Source: an uncultured Lachnospiraceae bacterium (GTDB lineage: Bacteria; Bacillota; Clostridia; Lachnospirales; Lachnospiraceae). Taken from it: 10,016 nucleotides of DNA. A program made the translations under genes and the position numbers. This document shows positions 1 to 6,713 of this stretch, one piece after another (positions within the stretch are counted from its first letter, which is position 1; each line of letters begins with the position of its first letter). The notes beneath the pieces were generated by a model that saw only the letters and a program-made list of their open reading frames with translations, was not told where the DNA came from and did not search any database. The DNA is taken from contig CAJTVL010000120.1 of assembly GCA_910579425.1 (NCBI GenBank), positions 1-10,016 of the forward strand, in the 5' to 3' direction.

Positions 1-116
1 ACCGAATCCCCGATGTAATGCGAATCAGCAATGTGTGGCTGATTCCAAAGACTGCATCAAAGCCCAAAGACGGGCGTTTTAAGAAAAGAGATAAGGAGGA
101 ATCAGACAATGAGTAA
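1..116 (+). pseudogene. C-terminal tail of a small helix-turn-helix (excisionase-like) protein, cut by the window edge
   Basis: The frame beginning at base 3 is open to a TAA at 114-116 and gives 37 residues, starting RIPDVMRISNVWLIPK and continuing with a Lys/Asp-rich tail. A Trp-x-Ile-Pro-Lys wing followed by a basic KPKDGRFKK-type end is typical of short MerR/excisionase-like helix-turn-helix proteins carried by clostridial integrative elements; they usually bind element ends or regulate excision. Only the last part of the winged helix is visible, so whether the gene is intact upstream cannot be judged. Its stop overlaps the start of the next frame by 8 bp, so the two were once translationally coupled. 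The assignment rests on motif resemblance only. Confidence 0.5.
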
Positions 117-435
117 GATTTTATTGGTTGAAGATGATATGGAAATCAGTACCATGCTAAAGAATTTTTTGACCACAGAGAAATTTGAGGTAATTACAGC
201 GTATGATGGCAAAACTGCCCTCGACAGGTTCTTTTCGGATAGTTTCAGTCTGGTTTTGCTTGATTTGATGATTCCTCAGATAAGCGGAATCGAAGTCATT
301 TGGCGATTTCACGATGGCTGGCAACGCAGTATTTCCTATCATTTTGACGGCTATTTCTTTGCTTTTTGCCGCTTTGTCAATCGTAAATGCGGAAAGCAAA
401 GATTTAATGTAGGGGGCAGTAACAAGAAAAAATAG
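109..435 (+). pseudogene. Truncated OmpR-type response regulator (receiver N-terminus only, fused to foreign sequence)
   Basis: An ideal ribosome binding site (AAGGAGGA at 93-100, 8 bases before ATG) starts a frame whose first 64 residues are a clear receiver domain: MSKILLVEDD with the acidic pair D9/D10, phosphoacceptor D52 in LLDLMIP, then SGIEV. After residue 64 (about base 300) the similarity stops and the remaining 44 residues (WRFHDGWQ onward) look like out-of-frame translation. The conserved Ser/Thr and Lys of the receiver and the whole DNA-binding domain are missing; an OmpR-type regulator is normally about 220-235 residues. The change of reading coincides with a second open frame that looks like a membrane-protein tail, so a deletion fused two genes. 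It probably came from a two-component system carried on a mobile element. A working regulator is very unlikely. Confidence 0.8.
284..412 (+). pseudogene. Remnant tail of an unidentified membrane protein
   Basis: In the frame one base ahead of the response-regulator frame, an open stretch ends at TAG 410-412. It has no start of its own. From about base 296 it reads as GDFTMAGNAVFPIILTAIS, then a hydrophobic run LLFAALSIV and a polar end NAESKDLM. That is one plausible transmembrane helix with a short cytosolic tail, as at the C-terminus of an ABC-type permease. I do not recognise the family. It follows directly from the point where the receiver domain breaks off, so it is best explained as the 3' end of a neighbouring gene joined to the regulator by deletion. 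Confidence 0.35.
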
Positions 436-560
436 ATTCTAACGAGGAATTTTCAGCGGAAGGTATTTCAGAAATTGTATTGGATATTTTCTCTTGGAAT
501 TTAAAAGTGATGGCTTCCAGTGATGACAAAGTACACATAGCCTGCTCATTCTCCTGCTGA
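423..560 (+). other. Open stretch of unknown origin inside the decayed element
   Basis: Between the membrane-protein tail and the sigma-factor piece, one frame is open from just after a TAA at 420-422 to TGA at 558-560. It contains protein-like sequence (NEEFSAEGISEIVLDIFSW, then NLKVMASSDDKV). It lacks a convincing start codon and ribosome binding site. It may be another gene fragment of the same element, or the upstream part of the sigma-like gene displaced by a frameshift, because the sigma-like frame opens at 527. I cannot assign a function. Confidence 0.25.
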
Positions 561-688
561 AAATGCAGGGGTATTCCACAAGGGAGATTGCGGCGGTGGC
601 AGGGCTTACCGAAAGGGAGGTCTACAAACGCCTGGAACGGCTCCGTAAAAAATTAAAGCCTATTTTTTATCCTTTCGGGGAAATTTAA
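527..688 (+). pseudogene. Sigma-70 region 4-like helix-turn-helix fragment
   Basis: The frame opens after a TGA at 524-526 and ends at TAA 686-688. It encodes LLILLLKMQGYSTREIAAVA followed by GLTEREVYKRLERLRKKLKP. The pattern (hydrophobic helix, YSTREIA, GLTEREV, then a basic helix) is the helix-turn-helix of sigma-70 region 4 or a closely related small sigma-like regulator. Such proteins commonly sit just before large serine recombinase genes in clostridial integrative elements, and here a recombinase fragment follows immediately. There is no start codon with a ribosome binding site, and the N-terminal half (region 2 equivalent) is absent or frame-shifted. It is therefore called as a degraded gene. 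The helix-turn-helix reading is firm; the exact family is inferred. Confidence 0.6.
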
Positions 689-689
689 C

Positions 690-911
690 CATTTCTGCGG
701 GCTATATCTGGGAGTCTTTTTCCCAGAGCATAATGTGCGGGATATAGCAGTCAATGACGGCGTTGACACGCTCAATAAGTCGGCGGTGGACATCACGCCT
801 TTCCGAAACATCCTAAACGAGATGTATTCAGCCGATGTGTCAGTCAAGATAAAATCAGCGTACCGAGCAAGGTTTCGGGAGAATCGAATTTTTCATCAAT
901 TCTCCCTTTAA
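690..911 (+). pseudogene. Internal fragment of a large serine recombinase
   Basis: The frame reads LGVFFPEHNVRDIAVNDGVD, continues TLNKSAVDITPFRNILNEMY and then SADVSVKIKSAYRARF before ending at TAA 909-911. The block with EHN, a VNDGVDT strand, DITPFRN and the S/K-rich KIKSA helix belongs to the second half of the resolvase catalytic domain of large serine (TnpX-like) recombinases. These are normally about 500-600 residues and integrate or excise clostridial mobilizable and conjugative elements. Here only about 55-60 matching residues remain. The catalytic serine end, the rest of the catalytic domain and the whole DNA-binding half are missing, and the last residues (RENRIFHQFSL) look unrelated. 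The fragment cannot be active. It lies head-on to the peptide importer operon and ends 15 bases from that operon's last stop codon. Confidence 0.75.
877..906. repeat. 11-bp inverted repeat at the end of the recombinase fragment
   Basis: The arms 877-887 and 896-906 pair over 11 positions (one G-T wobble in the minus-strand transcript) around an 8-base loop. On the + strand the hairpin is followed by TTTAATA, a weak U-tract. On the - strand, just downstream of the oppC stop, it is followed by GAAACC, so it lacks a U-tract in the direction of the importer operon. It may act as a weak terminator for relic transcription or as a 3'-end-stabilising structure for the importer mRNA. It could also be an element-boundary feature, as it starts just where the recombinase similarity ends. 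Confidence 0.45.
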
Positions 912-925
912 TACATAGTTGTACC

Positions 926-1861
926 CTATCTCCTGCTATTGGGATCCAACGCATCTCTCAGCGCATCCCCGATAAAATTGATTGCCATAACCAGTATCAC
1001 AATGAGAAGCCCCGCCGGAATCCACAGCCATGGCTGTTTCGTGAGCACCGTCAGGGATTGGGCGCCGTTTAACATATTCCCCAGACTTGCCGCAGGCGGC
1101 TGGACGCCTAGGCCCAAAAAGCTCAGGGCTGCCTCGTCCAGCATAGAAAGCGCAAGCACAGAGGTTGCATATACCAGAATCGGCGCTACCGTATTCGGCA
1201 GAATTTCCGAAAAAAGAATATGCCTAAGGGGCATCCCCGCCACGATATTCCCCTTAATAAAATTGGTTTCCCGCAGGTTTAGCACATTTCCCCGTACCAG
1301 CCTTGCAATCCCCGGCCAATCCACAAATCCCAGAATCAAAATGATATTCCAAAGCCCCGGCTTGAACACGGCCGCCGCTACCAGCACCAGCAAAATATAG
1401 GGAAAGGACATGACCATATCCGTAAAGCGCATGATCACCATATCCGCCACGCCTCCAAAGTAACCGGAAATCAGCCCCAGCACCACGCCGATCACCGTGG
1501 AAATCAGTGTTGCCATGATTCCCACCAGAAGGGAAATCCGCATGGCATATAACAGCCTGCTGAGCACATCCCGTCCAATCTGATCTGTACCAAGCCAAAA
1601 TTCCTTAGAAGGAGCCCCGCTGAAAGGCCCCACAATATCGTCGGGCTTATATGGGGCAATCACAGGCGCAAGCAAAGCCGCACCGCCAAGAATCGCTACG
1701 ATCACCAGACTGACCACCGCCATATGATGATGCATAAAACGTCTCCTTACCGTCTGCAGGTAGCTTTCGCTGACAATATCCTGCCTTTTTCTCTCCCTGT
1801 TCTTTTTCATTACCGTTCTCATGCCCTTTCCATAATCTAAAACCAAGGCCTGCAAGGCCAT
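926..1861 (-). CDS. oppC: Peptide ABC transporter permease, OppC/DppC type
   Basis: This is the second inner-membrane permease of the importer and pairs with OppB to form the channel. The frame of 311 residues has a cytosolic N-terminus rich in Lys/Arg, a first transmembrane helix at about residues 48-68 (VVSLVIVAILGGAALLAPVI), then the OppC hallmark FWLGTDQIGRDVLSRLLYAM. A coupling (EAA-type) loop ends in ILPNTVAPI and is followed by DEAALSFLGLGVQPP. The C-terminus DALDPNSRR is typical. The loop departs from the usual EAA consensus (GNIVAG instead of EAA-A-G), but the glycine and LPN are kept. The ATG at 1861 lies 15 bases after the oppB stop with only a weak GGAA in front. Starts at 1822 or 1810 are also possible, because the first 13-17 residues look atypical. 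It is the last gene of the operon, and no clear U-tract terminator follows. Confidence 0.92.
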   Translation of the reverse strand: MALQALVLDYGKGMRTVMKKNRERKRQDIVSESYLQTVRRRFMHHHMAVVSLVIVAILGGAALLAPVIAPYKPDDIVGPFSGAPSKEFWLGTDQIGRDVLSRLLYAMRISLLVGIMATLISTVIGVVLGLISGYFGGVADMVIMRFTDMVMSFPYILLVLVAAAVFKPGLWNIILILGFVDWPGIARLVRGNVLNLRETNFIKGNIVAGMPLRHILFSEILPNTVAPILVYATSVLALSMLDEAALSFLGLGVQPPAASLGNMLNGAQSLTVLTKQPWLWIPAGLLIVILVMAINFIGDALRDALDPNSRR

Positions 1862-1876
1862 GTAAATTCCAACGCT

Positions 1877-2824
1877 TTAATCCAACTGGATGGTAGGGTC
1901 CACCAGCGCATACAGAATATCCGTCACAAGATTCGCCACAAGCACCACGATTGCCGATAAAAGACAGACTCCCATAATCACGGGATAGTCCCTGCTGGTA
2001 ATTGCGCTCATGGTCATAAGCCCCAGCCCCGGCCAGGAAAACACCTGCTCAATAATCACCGCGCCGCCAAACAATACCGGGATCTCCATGCCAATTACCG
2101 TCACAATGGGAACTAAAGCATTGCGCAGGGCGTGCTTTCCGATCACCTTAAAGTTTCCGATTCCCTTTGCTCTTGCCGTGCGAAGGTAATCCTGCTGTAA
2201 AATTTCCAGAACAGCGCTTCTGATATAGCGGATATTACTCCCTGCCATAGACGCCGCAAGCACAATCACCGGCATGACCATATGGCTGGCCACATCTCCA
2301 AAGCCGCCTTCCGCCCCCAGGGTAGTCATGCCGCTGGAGGGAAGCCATCCCAGCTTTACCGTAAAAATATAAATCAGTAAAAGAGACAAAAAAAAGCCCG
2401 GAATACTGCTCCCCAAAAAGGAAAAAGTAACCACTGCATAGTCCCCCTTGGAGTACTGATGGATCGCGCTGTAAATCCCTGCCGGAATTGCCATAAGAAG
2501 GCTCACAAGAAGGGATACTCCCATGAGCAGAAGCGTGGGGCCCAAATGGTTTCCAATCATCTCGCTGACCGGCTGATAGGACTTGATGGAGTATCCCATA
2601 TTTCCCCGAAGAAGCTGTCCCAGCCACACAAAATACTGAATATAAAAAGGCTGATCCAGCCCCAAGGCGATCTTTTTCGCCTCCACGGCCGCCTCCGAAA
2701 CCCTCGGCCCCTGCAGCATTTCCAGGGGGCTTCCCGCCATACACATAATGGCATAATCTATAATGGTAATGCCAATCAGCACAGGAATGGCAATTAAGAT
2801 TCTTTTGATAATATACTTACCCAA
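1877..2824 (-). CDS. oppB: Peptide ABC transporter permease, OppB/DppB type (TTG start)
   Basis: This is the first inner-membrane permease of the peptide importer. It has 315 residues, the usual family length. It begins GKYIIKRILIAIPVLIGITI, the standard first transmembrane helix of OppB proteins. The family motif LGLDQPFYIQYFVWL and the GNMGYS segment follow. The coupling loop reads DYLRTARAKG, then HALRNALVPIVTVIG, where it contacts an ATPase. It ends in the typical LYALVDPTIQLD. The start codon is TTG at 2824. It is supported by AAGGAGG (plus-strand complement at 2834-2840), 9 bases upstream, and by the N-terminal family match. The gene overlaps the oppF stop by 8 bp, implying translational coupling. 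Confidence 0.94.
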   Translation of the reverse strand: MGKYIIKRILIAIPVLIGITIIDYAIMCMAGSPLEMLQGPRVSEAAVEAKKIALGLDQPFYIQYFVWLGQLLRGNMGYSIKSYQPVSEMIGNHLGPTLLLMGVSLLVSLLMAIPAGIYSAIHQYSKGDYAVVTFSFLGSSIPGFFLSLLLIYIFTVKLGWLPSSGMTTLGAEGGFGDVASHMVMPVIVLAASMAGSNIRYIRSAVLEILQQDYLRTARAKGIGNFKVIGKHALRNALVPIVTVIGMEIPVLFGGAVIIEQVFSWPGLGLMTMSAITSRDYPVIMGVCLLSAIVVLVANLVTDILYALVDPTIQLD

Positions 2825-3860
2825 TCCCCTGTTCCTCCTTACCTGACCTCAGAAGCTTTTTTCCCGCCGCCGGACAGGCTGCATAATGCTCCGGACCTTC
2901 CCCGGCCTTTACAAGCTCAGGCTCCCTGCTTTTGCACGTGTCTGTCGCATAAGGACACCTGGGATGGAAACGGCACCCCTCAGGGGGATTGCTGCTGTCG
3001 CCGATCTCCCCCTCCAGAAGCTTCTTTTTCTTTTCCCGCTCCTTTGGATCCGGCACCGGCACCGCATCGATTAAAGCCCTGGTATAGGGGTGCAGCGGAC
3101 TGTTAAAGATCTCCTTTGCCTCCCCCGTCTCCACGATCTTGCCCAGATACATCACCGCAATCCTGTCGCTCACATAATTCACCGCTCCAAGCCCGTGTCC
3201 TACAAAAAGCAGGGTGAGATTCAGTTCTTTCTGCAGACTTTTAAGCAGATTGAGAATCTGGGCCTGGATCGATACGTCCAGAGCGCTTACCGGCTCATCG
3301 CATACAATAAACTTCGGGTTTAAGGAAAGCGCCCTGGCAATGCCGATCCTCTGCCGCTGTCCGCCGGAAAATTCGTGGGGGTATCTTCCCAGGACATTTC
3401 TCGCCAGGCCAACCATATCCAAAATCCTTACCATATCCTTTTCCACCGTATCCCTTGTGGAGACGCCGTGATAAAGCATAGGCTGGGCGAGAATTTCGTA
3501 AATATGCTTTCTGGGATTTAAGGAAGAATAAGGATCCTGAAACACCATCTGAAGCTGGGTTCTGATTTTCTGCAGTTCTCCTTTTTTCAGCCGGGACAAA
3601 TCCTTTCCCTGGTAAAAAATCCTGCCCTCCGTAGGCCGTTCCAGTCCTACCAGTTGTCTTCCAATCGTAGACTTTCCGCACCCGGACTCTCCTACCAGCC
3701 CCAGAATTTCCCCCTCCATGATGGAAAAGCTCACGCCGTCCACCGCTTTGGTATAACCGGTAGTGTGGTTGATGATACCGCCCTTGATGGGGTAATATAC
3801 TTTTAAATTCTCTACTCTTATAAGAGCATTTTCCTGAGGATTATTCTGTGGGGTACTCAT
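2817..3860 (-). CDS. oppF: Peptide ABC transporter ATP-binding protein, OppF/DppF type
   Basis: This is one of the two cytosolic ATPases that drive import. It has 347 residues: Walker A GESGCGKS at 57-64, Q-loop MVFQDPYSSLNPR, signature FSGGQRQR, Walker B FIVCDEP with D-loop SALD, and the OppD/F C-terminal extension (HPYTRALIDAVP). The switch region reads FVGHGLGAV: the catalytic histidine is kept, but the usual SHDL has become GHGL. Near the end, four cysteines are spaced C-x5-C-x6-C-x19-C, the pattern that binds a 4Fe-4S cluster in structures of related peptide importers. The ATG at 3860 overlaps the oppD stop (ATGA) and has a purine-rich AGGAAGGGGG site 9 bases upstream. Its usual heterodimer partner is OppD, encoded just before it. 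Confidence 0.95.
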   Translation of the reverse strand: MSTPQNNPQENALIRVENLKVYYPIKGGIINHTTGYTKAVDGVSFSIMEGEILGLVGESGCGKSTIGRQLVGLERPTEGRIFYQGKDLSRLKKGELQKIRTQLQMVFQDPYSSLNPRKHIYEILAQPMLYHGVSTRDTVEKDMVRILDMVGLARNVLGRYPHEFSGGQRQRIGIARALSLNPKFIVCDEPVSALDVSIQAQILNLLKSLQKELNLTLLFVGHGLGAVNYVSDRIAVMYLGKIVETGEAKEIFNSPLHPYTRALIDAVPVPDPKEREKKKKLLEGEIGDSSNPPEGCRFHPRCPYATDTCKSREPELVKAGEGPEHYAACPAAGKKLLRSGKEEQGIG

Positions 3861-4837
3861 TCTGATATGCCCCCTTCCTTACTTACAATACATCTTGCTC
3901 TGTGATGAGGCGAAAACTCATAATTCTCCTGAGGACTGTCACACTCCGGCCTGCGGTATTTACAGCGGTCGGCAAAACGACAGCCCTTAATATCGTCATA
4001 ATCCTCCGGCACAATCCCGGGAATGGCAAAAAGCTCTCTTTCAGCCCCATCCCTGATGGTAGGAACCGTATCCAGCAGCGCCATGGTATAAGGATGCTTC
4101 GGATGCTCAAAAAGCTCCTGCGTCTGCGCTTCCTCAATAATCTGCCCTGCGTACATCACAAGTACCCGATCCGCCATATTTGCCACCAGGCCGATGTCAT
4201 GGGTAATCAGTATCATCGACATACCGGTTTCCTTTTGCAGATCCCTGAGCAGTTCCATAATCTGTGCCTGAATCGTTACGTCCAGAGCCGTGGTCGGCTC
4301 GTCCGCAATCAGAAGCCTGGGATTACAGGACAGAGCCATGGCAATCATCACTCTCTGACGCATTCCTCCCGAAAGTGTATGAGGATATTTTTTCATGATC
4401 CCCCCGGCATCCGGCAATCCCACTCTCTCAAGCAGTTTCCGGGCGCGCTTTCGTGACTCTTCTTTGGATAAATGCATATGAGTCCTGATACTTTCCATAA
4501 TCTGGCTTCCCACCGTAAAGACAGGATTTAAGGATGTAAGGGGATCCTGGAAAATCATTGTAATCTGGTTTCCCCGTATTTGATCCAGCTCCTTTTCCGT
4601 CATGGAAAGAAGGTTCTTACCGTCAAACAGGACAGAACCGTCAGTGACAGCTCCGCCCCTCCCTAATAGTCCCATAATTGACAGCGATGTTACACTTTTT
4701 CCGCAGCCTGACTCGCCCACGAGGCAGACTACTTCTCCCTCGTCCACATGGAAATGAATATGATCCACACTGATATTCTCTCCATAATCTCCTGTAAAGG
4801 CGGTGGTCAGTCCCTGTACTTCCAGTAAATGTGACAT
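3857..4837 (-). CDS. oppD: Peptide ABC transporter ATP-binding protein, OppD/DppD type
   Basis: This is the other ATPase of the importer, 326 residues. It has Walker A GESGCGKS at 41-48, Q-loop MIFQDPLTSLNP, signature LSGGMRQR, Walker B LLIADEPTTALD and a standard switch histidine in LITHDIGLVA. The family C-terminal extension (HPYTMALLDTVP) carries four cysteines spaced C-x5-C-x6-C-x16-C (GCRFADRC, then two more), a likely 4Fe-4S site by comparison with related importers. All catalytic motifs are intact, and the LSGGMRQR signature and canonical H-loop distinguish it from the OppF partner. The ATG at 4837 follows GAGGA by 6 bases. It starts about 100 bp after the binding-protein gene, with a strong hairpin in between, and its stop overlaps the oppF start by 4 bp. 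Confidence 0.95.
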   Translation of the reverse strand: MSHLLEVQGLTTAFTGDYGENISVDHIHFHVDEGEVVCLVGESGCGKSVTSLSIMGLLGRGGAVTDGSVLFDGKNLLSMTEKELDQIRGNQITMIFQDPLTSLNPVFTVGSQIMESIRTHMHLSKEESRKRARKLLERVGLPDAGGIMKKYPHTLSGGMRQRVMIAMALSCNPRLLIADEPTTALDVTIQAQIMELLRDLQKETGMSMILITHDIGLVANMADRVLVMYAGQIIEEAQTQELFEHPKHPYTMALLDTVPTIRDGAERELFAIPGIVPEDYDDIKGCRFADRCKYRRPECDSPQENYEFSPHHRARCIVSKEGGISE

Positions 4838-4896
4838 GGCACTTCCTCACTAAACACCGAATGCCCGGCCCGGCCTGACATCCTTCTACTGAAAAC

Positions 4897-4921
4897 GGTC
4901 TGCGCAGCAAGTGCGCAGACC
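4897..4921 (-). terminator. Intercistronic hairpin between binding-protein gene and oppD (attenuator or mRNA stabiliser)
   Basis: A perfect 10-bp stem (GGTCTGCGCA and its complement, 4897-4906 and 4912-4921) closes a 5-base loop. In the direction of transcription it lies about 20 bases after the binding-protein stop and is followed by GTTTTC, a short imperfect U-tract. Such hairpins after the first gene of binding-protein operons usually cause partial termination or protect the upstream mRNA from 3' decay, so the binding protein exceeds the membrane complex. The structure is seen directly; the role is inferred. Confidence 0.65.
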
Positions 4922-4941
4922 TGCTTTAATCTGATCCTTAC

Positions 4942-6651
4942 TTACTCCACAACCTCCCAGTTCTGCACGTCATTGAAAAATCCGTATGCACTGGGTTCTG
5001 CCCCGCTTAAACGGCTGCTTACCGCTCCCTGGGCGCTGATGATATATACGGAGAACATGGGAACATCCTCCTGTACCTTTTTATCTACAATCGAGTAAAG
5101 ATCCCTGATCTCGGAAATATCGCTGGTCTGCTGTGTTCCTGCCAGCGCCGTACTGATCTCTTCATTGGAATAGCCGGTCCAGCTTCCCTCTCCGCTTAAA
5201 AGCCAGTCTACATCCGGATAAGGATCCACCGGCGCATAGGTATACTGCACCGCCATAATATCATAGTCCGTAGACCCTGCCACGGTCATAAGCGTAGCCA
5301 GATCCACCGTCTGTACCTCCACCTTAATTCCGACTGCCGCCCACTGTGCCACCAGCACCTGAGCGCCGTTTACAAAGGTATTGTCACCGGAATTTACATA
5401 AAACCGCAGGGTCTGTGAACCGTCCCATCCGGCTTCCTCCAGAAGCGACTTTGCCTTTTCCGGGTCATAGGATATGGGCGTAAGATTTTCGTCATAGAAA
5501 GGACTTGCGGATGACACAAAACCGTCTACCACCTCTCCATGCCCCTTTAAGAGCTGTTCCACAAGCTGCTCTCTGTCAATCGCGTAAAGCAGCGCCTGCC
5601 GCACTCTCACATCAGGAATATTGGCCGTCTGGATAAAAGCAGACTGATTGGTGATGGGCGCCCCGTAAACAGTCTTTACATTTTCGAGGGCTTCAATACT
5701 CTCAAAATCCTCCTGGGGGATCGCAGTCATAGTGTGATGGGTAATGTCGATCTCTCCTGACTGAAGCCCGGCATAAATCTGGCTGGCGTCCACGATCCGG
5801 ATATTCAGCTTGTCGATCTTCGGCGCGCCTTTCCAGTAATCTTTATTTGCCTCATAGGAAATATAATGGTTATTATCATACTCCGTCAAAAAGAACGGGC
5901 CGCTGACTACGTCCGGGCGGTTAAACCATTCTGTCGTGGCCAGCTCCTGCTCGCTGAACTTTTCAATCACATGCTTCGGCATGGTGTGCAGATACCTTGC
6001 ATAGGTATTTTCAAAGGTGGTCAGAGCCATGGGATATTTGGAGGTAAACTGAACGGTTTTGTCATCGATCACCTGAATCCCCTCCACGCTCTCCGCTCCT
6101 TCTTCCACAAAGCCCTCGTCTCCCACTCCCTCAAAGGCATACAGCATCAAAGTAGTGTTATTCACTACCGGGCTGGCCAGGCGGCGCACTGTGTACTCCA
6201 CATCCTCCGCCGTCACCGGGGTTCCGTCAGACCATGTAGCCGCGTCGTCAATGTGTACGATAAAATTAAGATTATCCTCTGTGGTGATGGAATCTGCCAG
6301 CATATTCTGGAAATTCAGATCCTTATCCAGTTCCACCAGGGGAAGAAACATCAGCCCGATCGCATACTTATTAATCTCTGTCTGATCAATCACAAAAGGA
6401 TTGACCCCTCCAAGAGAGTCCGTAACGCCCACATTTACAATTTTGCCTCCCTCTGAGGCTGCGCTTTCTGCCGGGGCTTTCTCTTCTGCTCCGGAATCGC
6501 TCCCTGCGCCGGTTCCTTCCTGGGAAGCTTCGTTTTCATTCTTCGTCTCCGTTCCTGCATCGCCCTGCCCTCCCGAACCGCATCCTGCCATCGTGAAGGC
6601 GAGGGCCAGAACAAGTACAATAGATAACGCATTTCTGATCATTTTTTTCAT
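4942..6651 (-). CDS. Peptide ABC transporter substrate-binding lipoprotein (SBP_bac_5 family)
   Basis: This is the extracellular solute receptor of the importer, 569 residues, the usual length for family 5 binding proteins. A lipoprotein signal peptide (KK, hydrophobic core LSIVLVLALAFT, lipobox MAGC with lipidated Cys24) anchors it to the outer face of the membrane. A Gly/Glu/Ser/Ala-rich linker runs to about residue 69. The binding domain then starts with KIVNVGVTDSLGGVNPF and carries the family signatures DAATWSDGTPVTAEDVEYTV and RQALLYAIDREQLV, as well as YDPEKAKSLLEEAGW. The start at 6651 has GAGAGGAG with about 6 bases spacing. It is the first gene of the operon, under a consensus promoter. 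The ligand cannot be read from sequence: oligopeptide or dipeptide is likely, but family members also bind nickel complexes, sugars or glutathione. Proximity to cysteine genes makes sulfur-containing peptides a reasonable guess. Confidence 0.93.
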   Translation of the reverse strand: MKKMIRNALSIVLVLALAFTMAGCGSGGQGDAGTETKNENEASQEGTGAGSDSGAEEKAPAESAASEGGKIVNVGVTDSLGGVNPFVIDQTEINKYAIGLMFLPLVELDKDLNFQNMLADSITTEDNLNFIVHIDDAATWSDGTPVTAEDVEYTVRRLASPVVNNTTLMLYAFEGVGDEGFVEEGAESVEGIQVIDDKTVQFTSKYPMALTTFENTYARYLHTMPKHVIEKFSEQELATTEWFNRPDVVSGPFFLTEYDNNHYISYEANKDYWKGAPKIDKLNIRIVDASQIYAGLQSGEIDITHHTMTAIPQEDFESIEALENVKTVYGAPITNQSAFIQTANIPDVRVRQALLYAIDREQLVEQLLKGHGEVVDGFVSSASPFYDENLTPISYDPEKAKSLLEEAGWDGSQTLRFYVNSGDNTFVNGAQVLVAQWAAVGIKVEVQTVDLATLMTVAGSTDYDIMAVQYTYAPVDPYPDVDWLLSGEGSWTGYSNEEISTALAGTQQTSDISEIRDLYSIVDKKVQEDVPMFSVYIISAQGAVSSRLSGAEPSAYGFFNDVQNWEVVE

Positions 6652-6665
6652 AATTTACTCCTCTC

Positions 6666-6687
6666 TGCACATCTTTATATCTGTGCA
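6666..6687 (-). promoter_or_regulatory. Leader hairpin 2, just upstream of the binding-protein ribosome binding site
   Basis: TGCACA and TGTGCA arms (6 bp) enclose a 10-base AT-rich loop. In the transcript the hairpin ends right before the GAGAGGAG ribosome binding site of the binding-protein gene. It leaves the site exposed but could modulate ribosome loading or mRNA 5' stability. No known riboswitch class is recognised. Confidence 0.4.
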
Positions 6688-6713
6688 TGGCGACATTTTT
6701 TCATCTTTTAAGA

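Noticed and set aside
653..847. - strand open frame of 64 codons in the decayed region
   Set aside because: The + strand of the same bases carries recognisable sigma-like and recombinase sequence; the - strand frame has no start signal or similarity.
877..906. Classical rho-independent terminator of the importer operon
   Set aside because: On the - strand the stem is followed by GAAACC, not a U-tract, so it is listed as an inverted repeat rather than a terminator.
1..911. Possible functional two-component system plus recombinase
   Set aside because: The receiver lacks its second half and output domain, the recombinase lacks its catalytic serine end and DNA-binding half, and no kinase is present.
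2235..2744. - strand open frame of 169 codons overlapping oppB in another frame
   Set aside because: It is an out-of-frame reading of oppB. The oppB frame carries the family motifs and the ribosome binding site.
5866..6456. + strand open frame of 196 codons opposite the binding-protein gene
   Set aside because: It is antisense to conserved binding-protein sequence, has no plausible start signal and no recognisable domain.
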